NCBI GenBank assembly: GCA_014584705.1
Contig: JACTMJ010000020.1
Span: 62,001 to 126,000, forward strand
Direction: 5' to 3'
DNA: 64,000 bases
DNA from: Acidobacteriota bacterium
Lineage (GTDB): Bacteria > Acidobacteriota > Terriglobia > Bryobacterales > Bryobacteraceae
Under the pieces are notes generated by a model. The model was not told where the DNA came from, searched no databases, and was given only the letters and a program-made list of their open reading frames with translations. The translations under genes and the position numbers were made by a program. Position 1 is the first letter of the stretch; each line of letters opens with the position of its first letter. Shown here piece after piece: positions 24,694 to 33,366 of this stretch.

Positions 24694-25479
24694 CTAGTGG
24701 ACGACGATGATCTCTTCGCCGCCCTTTGCGCGCGGGCTGGTAAAGAGGGAATCGTCCAACTCGACGTTAATTTCGGAGCTCGATAGCTCCATCGTGATCG
24801 GGGCAAGAGGGTTTACCACGCGGACGCGCATCGGTTCCATCGTCCCCTCGATCTTCTTGTAGTCTTCAAGGTAAATCTGGCTCTCGATATCGCCCTGGGG
24901 CATATTCGACACCGAATCCATCCGCAGCAACAAGCCGCTTTCCTGGGCAAGAAACCAGGTCTCGGGAGATCCCTCCGCCGGATGCAGGCGCACTTTGTCC
25001 ACCTTGGTGCCGTTCAGCGTCTCGACGCCCAGCCATTCGCGCTTCGGATAGTGCTTCTTGTAGTTGGCCGCCATGAAGAAATCGGCCTGCCGCACGGTGG
25101 CCGCAAGTTCGAGGCCGGTCTTCTCACGGTAGCCCTGAATCGGGTCCTGCACCCAGGCGGTCGTGCCATCGTACGCTTCAGTTATCTCGCCAATGCCCGC
25201 GATTTTCATCGTCGTTCGCGACTTGTTTGGCGCCTTGGAAAGAACCTCGACATCACCCGAAACGCCCATGCCCGTGAGCGTCATCTTCCCTCGGTCACGC
25301 CGCGAGGTCTGGCCCTTCAGCGCATCCAGTTCGCCGGTGACGCGCAGGAAGCGGTCGAGGATCTGGTCCGCTTTCGCTTCGCTCTGTGCTGCGCTTAACG
25401 TCTGTGCGAAGGCAGCCGGCAGCAGCGACAACGCGAGAGTGAGCGCGGCGATAAGACTGGGGAATCGGTGGAGGTTCAT
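24694..25479 (-). CDS. LolA/LolB-like periplasmic outer-membrane lipoprotein-sorting protein
   Basis: 261 residues with a clear Sec signal (MNLHRFPSLIAALTLALSLL). The mature part has the half-barrel beta pattern of LolA-type proteins: KADQILDRFLRVTGELDALK, MTLTGMGVSGDVEVLSKAPN, ITEAYDGTTAWVQDPIQGYR, and GLLLRMDSVSNMPQGDIESQ. This version belongs to the group seen repeatedly in Acidobacteria beside S41 peptidases; substrate unknown. It follows the S41 gene by 45 bp and precedes the pseudokinase gene, all on the minus strand, so a three-gene unit is possible. Confidence 0.75.
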   Translation of the reverse strand: MNLHRFPSLIAALTLALSLLPAAFAQTLSAAQSEAKADQILDRFLRVTGELDALKGQTSRRDRGKMTLTGMGVSGDVEVLSKAPNKSRTTMKIAGIGEITEAYDGTTAWVQDPIQGYREKTGLELAATVRQADFFMAANYKKHYPKREWLGVETLNGTKVDKVRLHPAEGSPETWFLAQESGLLLRMDSVSNMPQGDIESQIYLEDYKKIEGTMEPMRVRVVNPLAPITMELSSSEINVELDDSLFTSPRAKGGEEIIVVH

Positions 25480-25524
25480 ATCATCCTTTACAGTGAACGG
25501 GGCGTGCCCTTGAGATGCGATGGC

Positions 25525-26850
25525 TCATTCTCCCGTTACGGTAATCCCGCCGTTGCCGGGACCGCTGGTGGCGGGGGCCATGCGGTCCAGTGCCGCGCGG
25601 GCTGCCTCCAGTGGAAGGTCCTCCCCGGCTAGCAGCGATTCCGCGCTAAGCGAAACCGCGATGTCCGGTGCAACGCCCTTGCCCTCGATGCGAACTCCCT
25701 TGGGTGTGACAAAATCGGCGGCGGCATACTGCAGCAGTGCGCCGTTCGGCAGATCCACGATATAGGAAGGGAGCGCCGCGCCCATACTGCGTTCCCCTAC
25801 CACGATCGCGCGGCCCATCTCCTGCAATCCCGCCGCGAAGATCTCGGAGGTGGATGCTGAGTTGCGATCGACAAGAACCGCAACCGGGCCACGGAATGCG
25901 CCATCCTGCGGAAAGGCCAGAAATTTCAGTTCCGTCCCGCGCATCTTCATCACACCCAGGCTCGCCTGCTTGCTAACGAGATAGCCGGCGATGCCGTTTG
26001 CCATGGCTCCGATGCCGCCGGGGTTCCCGCGTACGTCAAACACAATGCCCCGTGTCCCGTCCGTGGCAGCCTGCTTCACGGCTTCGCGGATCCGGGGCAG
26101 CAGCGACATGACGAAGAGATTGAAGCGGATCGAGATGATGCCCCGCGAGAGCCGCTTCACCTCAAAATCCGTTTCCATGCTGGGCATGAAACCGAAACTC
26201 TCGGAGCGCTCCCGCTGCGAATAACGCAACGGCACTTCCGCTGATAGTTCCTCCGCCGCGCCGCAGGTGAAGCGGACTTTCACCTGATCCCCGGCCCGGC
26301 CCGTGAGCAGCGTTTCGACGGCTTCATGATAGAGGAAATTGTCCGCCGCCGCGCCTTTCGATTGGGCGCGTATCTGCGCCCGGAGGTCGCGGAGCGAAGT
26401 ACCGGAAACATCCAGGAGCGCGCAGCCGGGCCGAAGCCCTCCGGCAACAGCAGGCTCGCGCATGCGCCAGACCAGCACTTTCCCGCTGGCTTCAGTAATC
26501 TCAATCCCGGCGCTCGCGGCGCCTCTGCGATTCAGATGCTTCGTGCCAATCCAGGTGGGCGGCAACACCCGAAAATGCGATTGGCCCAGGCGGTCCACCA
26601 TCTCCTGCAGCGACTCGTAGAAGGCTTCGTCCGTCGGGGCATTGATTGCTTTGGGCTTTGTCTCCCGGCCCACCGCATCCCAATCGAGGCCCCCGAAGGC
26701 AGGGTCAAAGTATCGGTCCCGCACCGTTTCCCACACGGCACGAAACGTCTCTTCGCGAATCTTACGCGAGACGGAATTCGACTCTCCGGCGGAGATCGGC
26801 AACGCCGCCAGCACGGCTAGAAACAGCGCGAATGACAGTCGCGAAAGCAA
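25525..26850 (-). CDS. Secreted S41 family peptidase (tricorn-core/Ctp type)
   Basis: 441 residues with a Sec signal (MLSRLSFALFLAVLAALPIS). An N-terminal helical region (FRAVWETVRDRYFDPAFGGL) is followed by LGQSHFRVLPP, a PDZ-like segment, and the S41 core: GIVFDVRGNPGGIGAMANGI, then VLVDRNSASTSEIFAAGLQE with the nucleophile Ser in SASTSE. The Lys that bacterial CtpA uses is not evident in the GERSMGAALP segment. The upstream SHF motif suggests a tricorn-like Ser/His arrangement instead. Probably a periplasmic processing protease. gatB lies 12 bp upstream in the same direction. Confidence 0.88.
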   Translation of the reverse strand: MLSRLSFALFLAVLAALPISAGESNSVSRKIREETFRAVWETVRDRYFDPAFGGLDWDAVGRETKPKAINAPTDEAFYESLQEMVDRLGQSHFRVLPPTWIGTKHLNRRGAASAGIEITEASGKVLVWRMREPAVAGGLRPGCALLDVSGTSLRDLRAQIRAQSKGAAADNFLYHEAVETLLTGRAGDQVKVRFTCGAAEELSAEVPLRYSQRERSESFGFMPSMETDFEVKRLSRGIISIRFNLFVMSLLPRIREAVKQAATDGTRGIVFDVRGNPGGIGAMANGIAGYLVSKQASLGVMKMRGTELKFLAFPQDGAFRGPVAVLVDRNSASTSEIFAAGLQEMGRAIVVGERSMGAALPSYIVDLPNGALLQYAAADFVTPKGVRIEGKGVAPDIAVSLSAESLLAGEDLPLEAARAALDRMAPATSGPGNGGITVTGE

Positions 26851-26862
26851 TGGGCTGCGTCT

Positions 26863-28353
26863 CTATGCGTCCAGCTTGCGCCGGAGAATCTCGTTCACCG
26901 CCTGCGGATTGGCCTGGCCGCGGGACGCCTTCATCACCTGGCCCACGAGGAAGCCGATCACTGTCGTTTTCCCGCCCCGGTACTGCTCCACCTGGGCCGG
27001 ATTTCCGCTGATGACGCCGTCGATGATCGACTCCAGTTCGCCGGAATCGGAAATCTGCTTCAGGCCTTCGCGCTCCATGATCTCGCGCGCGGAATCCCCG
27101 CTTTCAAACATCTTCGCGAAAATCTCCTTGGCGAGTTTGCCGGAGATTTCGCCTTTCTCGATCAGGGAAACAAGTTCGCCGATTCGCTCCGCCGCAACGG
27201 GGCTCTCGGAAATCTCCTTGCCCGCGCCCTTCAGCGCGCCAAGCAGTTCTCCGGTCACCCAGTTCGCGGTGGTCTTTGGGTTCGAGGATGCGCGCGCGGC
27301 AACGTCAAAATACTCGCTCATCTCCTTGGTGAGAGTGAGCACCTGCGCATCGTACTCGCGCAATCCGAACTCCTCCACGAAGCGTTTGCGGATGGAGGCC
27401 GGCAATTCCGGCAGATCCGCCGCAATCTCCTTGAGCCAGGCGCTGCTGATCCTCAGCGGCAGCAAGTCCGGTTCGGGGAAATACCGATAGTCGTGCGCAT
27501 GCTCTTTGCTGCGCATGCTCACCGTTTCGCCAGTGCCCACGTTGTAAAGGCGTGTCTCCTGTTCCACCTCGCCGCCCGCCTCGATCAACCCCACTTGCCG
27601 GGAAACTTCATAGTCGAGCGCGAGTTTCACGTAGCGAAATGAATTCAGGTTCTTGATCTCGGCCTTCGTGCCAAACTTCTCCTGGCCAATGGGGCGCACG
27701 GAGACGTTGGCATCGCAACGAAGCTGTCCCTTCTCCATATCGCAGTTCGAGACGCCCGCGAACTGCAGCGCCAGCTTCACTTCGCTGAGATAGGCATACG
27801 CTTCGTCGGAGCTGCGAATGTCCGGCTCGCTCACAATCTCAACGAGCGGCGCGCCGGCACGGTTAAGATCCACGTAGCTGTACTTGGAGGAGTCACTAAA
27901 CCCCTCGTGGATGCTCTTTCCCGCATCCTCTTCCAGGTGCGCGCGCGTAATCCCGATGCGTTTGGACTTCCCATCCACGGAGATATCGATCCAGCCATGT
28001 TCCGCTACCGGCTGGTCGTACTGCGAGATTTGGTAGCCCTTCGGAAGATCGGGATAAAAGTAATTCTTGCGCGCAAAGACCGAGACCGGACGGATGGCGC
28101 AATTCAGCGCCAAACCGGCTTTCACGGCCAGTTCCACTACGTGCTTATTCAGCACCGGAAGCGTTCCGGGCATCCCGAGGCACAAAGGCGTCACCATCGT
28201 GTTGGGAGCATCTCCAAACGTAATTGGCGCCGCCGAGAAAATCTTGGTGTTCGTGCCCAGTTGGACGTGGACTTCCAGGCCGATCACGACCTCATACTTC
28301 GCAAGTTGTTCGGCGGTTGCCAGCGGCGCCATCACGGTGGACATGCATTCCAT
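26863..28353 (-). CDS. gatB: Asp-tRNA(Asn)/Glu-tRNA(Gln) amidotransferase subunit B
   Basis: 496 residues, full length. The N-terminal signature is YEVVIGLEVHVQLGTNTKIF, followed by PVLNKHVVELAVKAGLALNC, FARKNYFYPDLPKGYQISQY (the classic GatB block) and VEIVSEPDIRSSDEAYAYL. The helical tail domain ends in VGQVMKASRGQANPQAVNEI then LRRKLDA. With GatC and GatA it makes Gln-tRNA or Asn-tRNA by transamidation; gatA and gatC are not in this window. Start options are 28353, 28344 or 28332. Confidence 0.97.
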   Translation of the reverse strand: MECMSTVMAPLATAEQLAKYEVVIGLEVHVQLGTNTKIFSAAPITFGDAPNTMVTPLCLGMPGTLPVLNKHVVELAVKAGLALNCAIRPVSVFARKNYFYPDLPKGYQISQYDQPVAEHGWIDISVDGKSKRIGITRAHLEEDAGKSIHEGFSDSSKYSYVDLNRAGAPLVEIVSEPDIRSSDEAYAYLSEVKLALQFAGVSNCDMEKGQLRCDANVSVRPIGQEKFGTKAEIKNLNSFRYVKLALDYEVSRQVGLIEAGGEVEQETRLYNVGTGETVSMRSKEHAHDYRYFPEPDLLPLRISSAWLKEIAADLPELPASIRKRFVEEFGLREYDAQVLTLTKEMSEYFDVAARASSNPKTTANWVTGELLGALKGAGKEISESPVAAERIGELVSLIEKGEISGKLAKEIFAKMFESGDSAREIMEREGLKQISDSGELESIIDGVISGNPAQVEQYRGGKTTVIGFLVGQVMKASRGQANPQAVNEILRRKLDA

Positions 28354-28392
28354 TATAGGGGAGACGCGCGGGCAGACCGGGGCTTCCTTCCC

Positions 28393-28713
28393 CTAGCTCT
28401 TCAGCATGATCAGCAGCATTACCAACTCGGTCTTGGCCTTGACGCTGTGAGGCAATTGGGCGGTCATGTGGACAAGAGTTCCTTCCGCTGCCTGCTTCGC
28501 GTCGTCGCCTAGCGTAAGATCGGCTTCGCCTTTGGCGATATAGAGGATGGCGGGGAACGGAGCGGTATGCGCGCTCAACTCCTGCCCCGGCGCGAACACG
28601 AATTGAATGATCTTGCTGTGCTCGTCCGCCTGCAGCGTGGTGCTCAGAATGCCCCGCTCGGGCACGGGAACATGTTCGCGCAGATCGTCAACAAAAGCGT
28701 ACTTCTCGCTCAT
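28393..28713 (-). CDS. Small cupin-domain protein
   Basis: 106 residues from ATG 28713, which overlaps the ferredoxin stop by one nt (TGATG). The single cupin barrel shows FVFAPGQELSAHTAPFPAIL in motif 1 and GTLVHMTAQLPHSVKAKTEL in motif 2. Metal-type His residues (H in SAHTA, H in LPHSV) are partly conserved. It is co-transcribed with the ferredoxin gene by overlap. It may be a redox- or metal-responsive sensor or a detoxifying cupin; function unknown. Confidence 0.85.
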   Translation of the reverse strand: MSEKYAFVDDLREHVPVPERGILSTTLQADEHSKIIQFVFAPGQELSAHTAPFPAILYIAKGEADLTLGDDAKQAAEGTLVHMTAQLPHSVKAKTELVMLLIMLKS

Positions 28714-28961
28714 CAATAGATCTCCCCGGCGTCCCGGCGATTCATCTCGAGGCCGGCCTCCCATCCCATCGTAGCCGCTTCCGAGATGGCGTCGATCGGG
28801 CACGCGGGGATGCAGACCGGCGCCTCCGCGTAACCGACGCACTCCGTGCAGAGGTAGCGGGAGATCTCGATCCCGGCGGCGGTCTCCACGATGGCGTTCA
28901 CCGGGCAGATGGCCAGACAGATGCCGCATGCGTTACAGTGGGTTTCAATCCTGCATGCCAT
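28713..28961 (-). CDS. 2[4Fe-4S] ferredoxin-like protein
   Basis: 82 residues. Two cluster-binding motifs: CNACGICLAICP near residue 9-20 and CTECVGYAEAPVCIPACP in the middle, the second with an expanded loop as in Alvin/YfhL-type ferredoxins. Low-potential electron carrier in the cytoplasm. Its start ATG sits in the same CATG as the divergent Crp/Fnr start (28959-28962), so it has no separate upstream leader. The cupin gene is translationally coupled downstream. Confidence 0.92.
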   Translation of the reverse strand: MACRIETHCNACGICLAICPVNAIVETAAGIEISRYLCTECVGYAEAPVCIPACPIDAISEAATMGWEAGLEMNRRDAGEIY

Positions 28962-29649
28962 GACAACATCCCCATCGCGCGCGGAAGAAACCCTTGCTCA
29001 GATCCCCATGTTCTCGAGCCTCGACGCCAGCGAGCGCGCGGCGCTGGCGGAACTCGCGGTTGAACGCCGCTATCCGCCCGGTGTGGTCCTCTTCGCGGAA
29101 GGCGAGCCCTGCGAAGGCATCTACCTGATTGGCGAAGGTGTCGTGAAAATCGTCAAGACCACCACGTCCGGTCGAGAGATCATGCTGACGCTCGAGGCCG
29201 CGCCCTCTACCGTCGCCGAAGTGCCCATCTTCGACGGCGGCCCCTATCCGGCCAGCGTCGTCGCCGTCCGCGATACGGTCGCCTACCTGATTTCGAAGAA
29301 CGACTTTTATCGCGTCTGCCGCTCTCACCCCGAGATCCCCATGAAGATGCTTCGCGTGATGGGGAAGCGGTTGCGGCAACTGGTGATGCTCGTGCAAGCG
29401 GTCACCTTCGGGAGCGTTCGCCAGCGTCTCGCGCGGCAGTTGCTCGACTGGCAAGCAGAGGCCGGTAGCGACGAGTTCGCCCTCCCCTCCAGCCACGAAG
29501 AACTCGCCATGCGCCTGGGTACCGTCCGGGAAGTGGTATCGCGTAACCTGAGCCGATTCCAGGCGGAGGGCTTGCTGGTGATCGAACGGAGACGCATCCG
29601 GGTGCTCGATGCCAGGGGCTTGCGCAACGAAGCGGATTCCGAATTGTAG
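28960..29649 (+). CDS. Crp/Fnr family transcriptional regulator
   Basis: 229 residues from ATG 28960. The cNMP-binding-type beta-roll runs FSSLDASERAALAELAVERR, VVLFAEGEPCEGIYLIGEGV and AEVPIFDGGPYPASVVAVRD. A dimer helix and C-terminal winged helix follow, with SSHEELAMRLGTVREVVSRN, then LSRFQAEGLLVIERRRI as the recognition helix region. No N-terminal Cys cluster is seen, so it is probably not an oxygen-sensing FNR with [4Fe-4S]. It is closer to Crp/Dnr-type effector sensors. A TGTGA-N6-TCACG palindrome lies 46 bp downstream, in front of the polyferredoxin gene, as a likely own-type target. Confidence 0.92.
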   Translation: MTTSPSRAEETLAQIPMFSSLDASERAALAELAVERRYPPGVVLFAEGEPCEGIYLIGEGVVKIVKTTTSGREIMLTLEAAPSTVAEVPIFDGGPYPASVVAVRDTVAYLISKNDFYRVCRSHPEIPMKMLRVMGKRLRQLVMLVQAVTFGSVRQRLARQLLDWQAEAGSDEFALPSSHEELAMRLGTVREVVSRNLSRFQAEGLLVIERRRIRVLDARGLRNEADSEL

Positions 29650-29695
29650 AGCCGCAGCCATCCCATTCAGAATGGCCCGGAATGCGATGCAAGGC

Positions 29696-29711
29696 TGTGA
29701 CTGGGGTCACG
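29696..29711. promoter_or_regulatory. Crp/Fnr-type operator
   Basis: TGTGA-CTGGGG-TCACG: two 5-bp half-sites, four of five bases symmetric, with a 6-bp spacer, the standard Crp/Fnr geometry. It sits between the Crp/Fnr gene and the polyferredoxin gene, 34 bp upstream of the GTG start at 29745. If the site is real, the polyferredoxin start must be downstream of it, which supports GTG 29745 over ATG 29682. Confidence 0.6.
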
Positions 29712-29744
29712 GACATTCGCACTCCCGCAAGGGAGCATGAAGGT

Positions 29745-30827
29745 GTGGCATGTGCTGTTACACCCCCGGGTCCCGCCGCTGGCGAAAGGAAACAGAAGAA
29801 ACAATACCTGCGCCGGATTGACCCGAACCGCTCGCAGCGCTACCGGCGCGCCACCCAGTTCGCTTTCGTCCTGCTGAACGTCTGGATCTGCACCGAATTT
29901 CTTCTCTTCGTGCGCCAGTTTGAGGGTTATTCCCTGCCCTTCCCCGTTTCCCGTCCCGCGGGCGTGGAAGGCTGGCTCCCCATCATGGGGCTGATGCAGA
30001 CCAAGTACGCGTTCCTGACAGGCCGCATCCCGGAACTGCACCCGGCGGCCGGTGTGCTGCTCGTCAGTTTCGTCATGATGTCTTTGCTGCTGCGGCGGTC
30101 TTTCTGCAGTTGGCTATGCCCGATCGGCACGCTTTCCGAATACCTGTGGAAGTTGGGCCGCCGCTTCACGCGTCGCATGTACTTCCCGCCCCGCTGGCTC
30201 GACATTATCTTGCGGGGATTGAAGTACACGTTCCTTGCGCTCTTCATCTATGCGGTGGGCACGATGTCCGCCGCTGCGATCGCCGCCTTCGCGGGGTCTC
30301 CCTACGGCCTGATTTCAGACGTAAAGATGCTCAACTTCTTCCGCTATCTTGGCCTCACCGGCGGCATCATTCTCGTGCTTCTGACGGTGATGTCCCTCTT
30401 TACGCCGAACTTCTGGTGCCGTTACCTGTGCCCCTACGGCGCGCTCATGGGCCTCACGAGCTTGCTTAGCCCGCTTCGGATCCGGCGTATTCCGGAGAAG
30501 TGCATTGATTGCGCCAAGTGCGCCCGGGCCTGCCCGTCCCAGCTTCCGGTGGATCGTCTGGTACAGATCCGTTCCGCGGAGTGCCTCGGCTGCATGGAAT
30601 GTGTCGCCAGTTGCCCGGTGGAAGATGCACTCGGCATGCAGGTGATCGGCGTGCCCACATCCCGAGCCACCCGCTTCTTCCACCCGGAGTGGATGGCCGC
30701 CGGCGTCGTCGCCCTCTTCCTGGGCTTCGTGATTGCCGCCAAACTCACCGGCCACTGGGACTCCGCCATTCCCCACCACGTCTACGAACAACTGATCCCG
30801 ATGGCGGATGAGTTCGGCCACCCGTAA
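29745..30827 (+). CDS. NapH/CcoG-like membrane polyferredoxin (4Fe-4S binding) protein
   Basis: 360 residues from GTG 29745 (GGGAG ribosome site about 9 nt upstream); an ATG at 29682 is in frame but would place the regulatory palindrome inside the gene. Several membrane helices (for example FAFVLLNVWICTEFLLFV, ILVLLTVMSLFTPNF) carry the NosR/NapH motifs SWLCPIG and RYLCPYGALMG. A cytoplasmic ferredoxin segment has CIDCAKCARACP and CLGCMECVASCP. A last helix is WMAAGVVALFLGFVIAAKL. Such proteins pass electrons across the membrane to periplasmic reductases or to CcoG-type targets. It is downstream of a Crp/Fnr regulator and its operator, suggesting redox control. Confidence 0.88.
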   Translation: MACAVTPPGPAAGERKQKKQYLRRIDPNRSQRYRRATQFAFVLLNVWICTEFLLFVRQFEGYSLPFPVSRPAGVEGWLPIMGLMQTKYAFLTGRIPELHPAAGVLLVSFVMMSLLLRRSFCSWLCPIGTLSEYLWKLGRRFTRRMYFPPRWLDIILRGLKYTFLALFIYAVGTMSAAAIAAFAGSPYGLISDVKMLNFFRYLGLTGGIILVLLTVMSLFTPNFWCRYLCPYGALMGLTSLLSPLRIRRIPEKCIDCAKCARACPSQLPVDRLVQIRSAECLGCMECVASCPVEDALGMQVIGVPTSRATRFFHPEWMAAGVVALFLGFVIAAKLTGHWDSAIPHHVYEQLIPMADEFGHP

Positions 30828-30854
30828 TCCCGAGACGCGCTCCCGGAATCGATT

Positions 30855-31215
30855 ACGGCTACTTACGAAAAATTCATGTCCTCCGAACTCCCTCCATCCA
30901 AACCCCTTAGCCAATCGAGGATCCCACCCTCCCGATGAAGGAGTTCGTTTTCGACAAAGCAAAACCGATAATCAAACGTGCGGGAGAATTGTGTTCTCCG
31001 GTCGGCCTGGCTACCCATCCTGGAAATCCCGATCCTACCGCAGCTCTTTGACAACGGAATCAAGCTCTTCGAACGACGGCAACCGCTGCCCTGGAAGGTC
31101 CCGGTTTGTCCGGATCCATCCGGACAAACCGGACATTGTCCGATGGCTTCGACCGTCGCAAGCGGCCCAGCATCAACAACTTACGAGATCTCTGGAGATT
31201 CTTCGGAAGAACCGA
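30855..31215 (+). repeat. Dispersed intergenic repeat, copy A (partner at 36.7-37.0 kb in opposite orientation)
   Basis: It fills about half of the 711-bp gap between the polyferredoxin gene and the secreted protein gene. Blocks shared with copy B: GCTACTT...AAATTCA at 30857-30876, TTAGCC at 30907, GAGTTCGTTTTCG then GCAAAACCGAtAATCAAACG and TGCGGGAGAA at 30941-30988, a less exact stretch to 31075, then a perfect palindrome CCGGTTTGTCCGGAT-CC-ATCCGGACAAACCGG at 31101-31132. No open frame here has protein character. It probably belongs to a REP/MITE-like structured repeat family; I see no transposase. Confidence 0.75.
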
Positions 31216-31474
31216 ATTTTCCACACGCCCTCGCAGCAAGTTGCCATTTGGGAAATCGTCTGCCCCCCCGCCCTGCCACGGCGACCGCATGCAACGGCTT
31301 CGTTTCGCAAAATCCGCGCGCGAGCCACCCCGTCACGCACGGCGTGGCATCGAGGGAAGCCGCGACGGCGTTGACTGGGGGTGCGTGCCCGCTCCTCCAG
31401 CGTGTGGCTGTCCAGGCGGAGACGAACACCGGTTCCGCCGACTTCCGCACAGAGCGGTTCCGAGGCAGCCAAAC

Positions 31475-31517
31475 GCAGCAATGGCGAGGAAGCTTCATGC
31501 TTCCCCGCCATTGCTGC
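31475..31517 (-). terminator. Long hairpin downstream of the 31539-33230 gene
   Basis: Arms GCAGCAATGGCGAGGAAGC (31475-31493) and GCTTCCCCGCCATTGCTGC (31499-31517) pair over 19 bp with one mismatch and a 5-nt loop. The hairpin starts 21 bp past the stop codon of the minus-strand gene. There is no clear U-run, but position and stem length suggest transcription termination or 3'-end protection. Confidence 0.6.
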
Positions 31518-31538
31518 CGCATTGCGTGCGCTCACGCT

Positions 31539-33230
31539 CTACTGATAATTCACGGATTTTGAGTCCACCGCGCTGACGGAGAACACTCCCAGGTCAATGC
31601 CGGGCGCTTCAAAAAAGCCCGGCGTGATGGCGCCGCCCACACTCAGCGTTCCCGAAGGCAGCAATGTGTTTCCGCCATTGTCTGATGCCACCATGGCATT
31701 CAACACATAGGCGGGAACGGTGAAGGCGCCCGCCGCGGGATCCGCATAGCAGAAGAATGCGGAGGTCACCTTCTTCGGTACGGAATAGGAGAGCCCGGTA
31801 ATGACAACCACTCCGGATTGTGCCTGGCCCGCGGTCCAGGTCACGTTCAACGGCTGCGAACGGACGACGTCCACAATCGCGGCCCGATTGCTCCAATCGA
31901 TAAAAGTGGGGACATTCTTCGTGAAGCTGAAAGCGCCCACATCCGCGCCGCCCGCTCCGTTGCCCATCGTATAGACTCCCGGCGTCAGGAAGCTGGAAAG
32001 TGGATTCAGCACGTTCCCCAGCATCCCGAAGTAGCTGCCCACCTCGCCCGTCGTCTTCGGCAAGTCTTTCTGGCCGTTCGGGCCGGCCACCGAGATGGCA
32101 GCGCCTGCATCAAGGTCGCGGATGGTATACGCAGCCATCGGGTCTGGAGTTTCTCCCGCGCTGCCATTGTCAAAATCCACACGATAGTTCGCCACGGCGC
32201 AGCTATTCGCCGAAAGGGACCCCTGCGCCATCGACGAACCGCCAGCCAGCAGACCCAGTCCGTTGAGTTCCACAAAGGCGGCTGCGCCAGACTCCGTGGA
32301 AGTCTCGAAGCCAGCCAACTGCATCCTGGTTCGCATCAGCCCGATGGAGCCTGTCTTTAGATTGCCCTTGGAAATCAACTGGTCAAGCCGGTTCGAATCC
32401 AGCCCGAATGCACCGTCGCATTGAGTGCCGCCATTCTTGATCGCCATCATCGTGAAGTTGCTGGGAATACCGTTCAGCGTTACCACCACCGGAACGAAGC
32501 AGCCCTCAACGTTCTGGGGCACGACGAAATTCACCTGGTCAACGCCTGCGCAGCAGCCGGACCGGCCGGCATACTCGACATTCGCCTGAACACCGCCCAC
32601 GTAAACACGAACCTGGTCTCGAGGCAGCAGATCACCGGGCGCCGGTAGATTGCGGTCGTCGCCATTGAGAGAAGCGCCGAGCCCCGTGGCCCAGAGAATG
32701 GCAACCTGCCCCGGATGCGCCGCCTGATTGATGGCATTGTCGGGCTGGCTCGACGGGCTGATGTAATTCTGGATTACGGATTGCCCGGAGCCGGACGAAT
32801 TGCGTGAGAACACACCCGCCATGCGAGCAACCACCGGGAAAGTGATCGCATTGCTGGCCTGGCCGTTATACGTCAACACCAGCGTAGCCGTCCCAGCGGG
32901 AACGTTCGACGGGAGAATACCGGACACCTGAGAATTCAGTACAAAGATCATCGGGCAATCGAAATTCTGCCCGTTCGCGCTGACGCGAACCGAGACTCCT
33001 CCCAGCGAGGTGGGAAGCGGGAACTGGTTCACGTTCACTGCCGTCGTCGGGCCCAAGTCCACGCCGAAAACCGTGAACAGACTTCCCTGGGCAATCGCCG
33101 CGTTGGGAGAGCCGTCCACGGCAAAGCTGGCGGCGTTCACAATCGATCCCTGCTGCAATTGGGGAGCCGCCGAAGCACCCGCAATCAGCGAAAAAAGGCC
33201 TAAAGCAATCCAAAGAAAATTTCTGCGCAT
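31539..33230 (-). CDS. Secreted protein with Solibacter-type (TIGR03437-like) domain
   Basis: 563 residues from ATG 33230; the frame is open upstream to 33461, but the signal peptide MRRNFLWIALGLFSLIAGAS fixes the start. The first ~260 residues hold the repeated extracellular beta-sandwich typical of many Solibacter secreted proteins: IVNAASFAVDGSPNAAIAQG, SLFTVFGVDLGPT, LPTSLGGVSVRVSANGQNFD, QVSGILPSNVPAGTATLVLT, AILWATGLGASLNGDD and VGGVQANVEYAGRSGCCAGV. The rest is Gly/Asn/Ser-rich with no recognised enzyme motif. Probably surface-exposed; role unknown. It is useful as a lineage marker for the genome. Confidence 0.82.
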   Translation of the reverse strand: MRRNFLWIALGLFSLIAGASAAPQLQQGSIVNAASFAVDGSPNAAIAQGSLFTVFGVDLGPTTAVNVNQFPLPTSLGGVSVRVSANGQNFDCPMIFVLNSQVSGILPSNVPAGTATLVLTYNGQASNAITFPVVARMAGVFSRNSSGSGQSVIQNYISPSSQPDNAINQAAHPGQVAILWATGLGASLNGDDRNLPAPGDLLPRDQVRVYVGGVQANVEYAGRSGCCAGVDQVNFVVPQNVEGCFVPVVVTLNGIPSNFTMMAIKNGGTQCDGAFGLDSNRLDQLISKGNLKTGSIGLMRTRMQLAGFETSTESGAAAFVELNGLGLLAGGSSMAQGSLSANSCAVANYRVDFDNGSAGETPDPMAAYTIRDLDAGAAISVAGPNGQKDLPKTTGEVGSYFGMLGNVLNPLSSFLTPGVYTMGNGAGGADVGAFSFTKNVPTFIDWSNRAAIVDVVRSQPLNVTWTAGQAQSGVVVITGLSYSVPKKVTSAFFCYADPAAGAFTVPAYVLNAMVASDNGGNTLLPSGTLSVGGAITPGFFEAPGIDLGVFSVSAVDSKSVNYQ

Positions 33231-33366
33231 AAATAAAACAAGAGTTCCTCTATTTGAGTAGCGAGAGTCTCTCCCGCTGAGGCTCAGTGTCTCACAGCGG
33301 CCGGCACTTTCCGGAGAAGAAACCGCATCTGCGGCCGGGCAGGCATTGGTGCTACGATAGGCGGCG

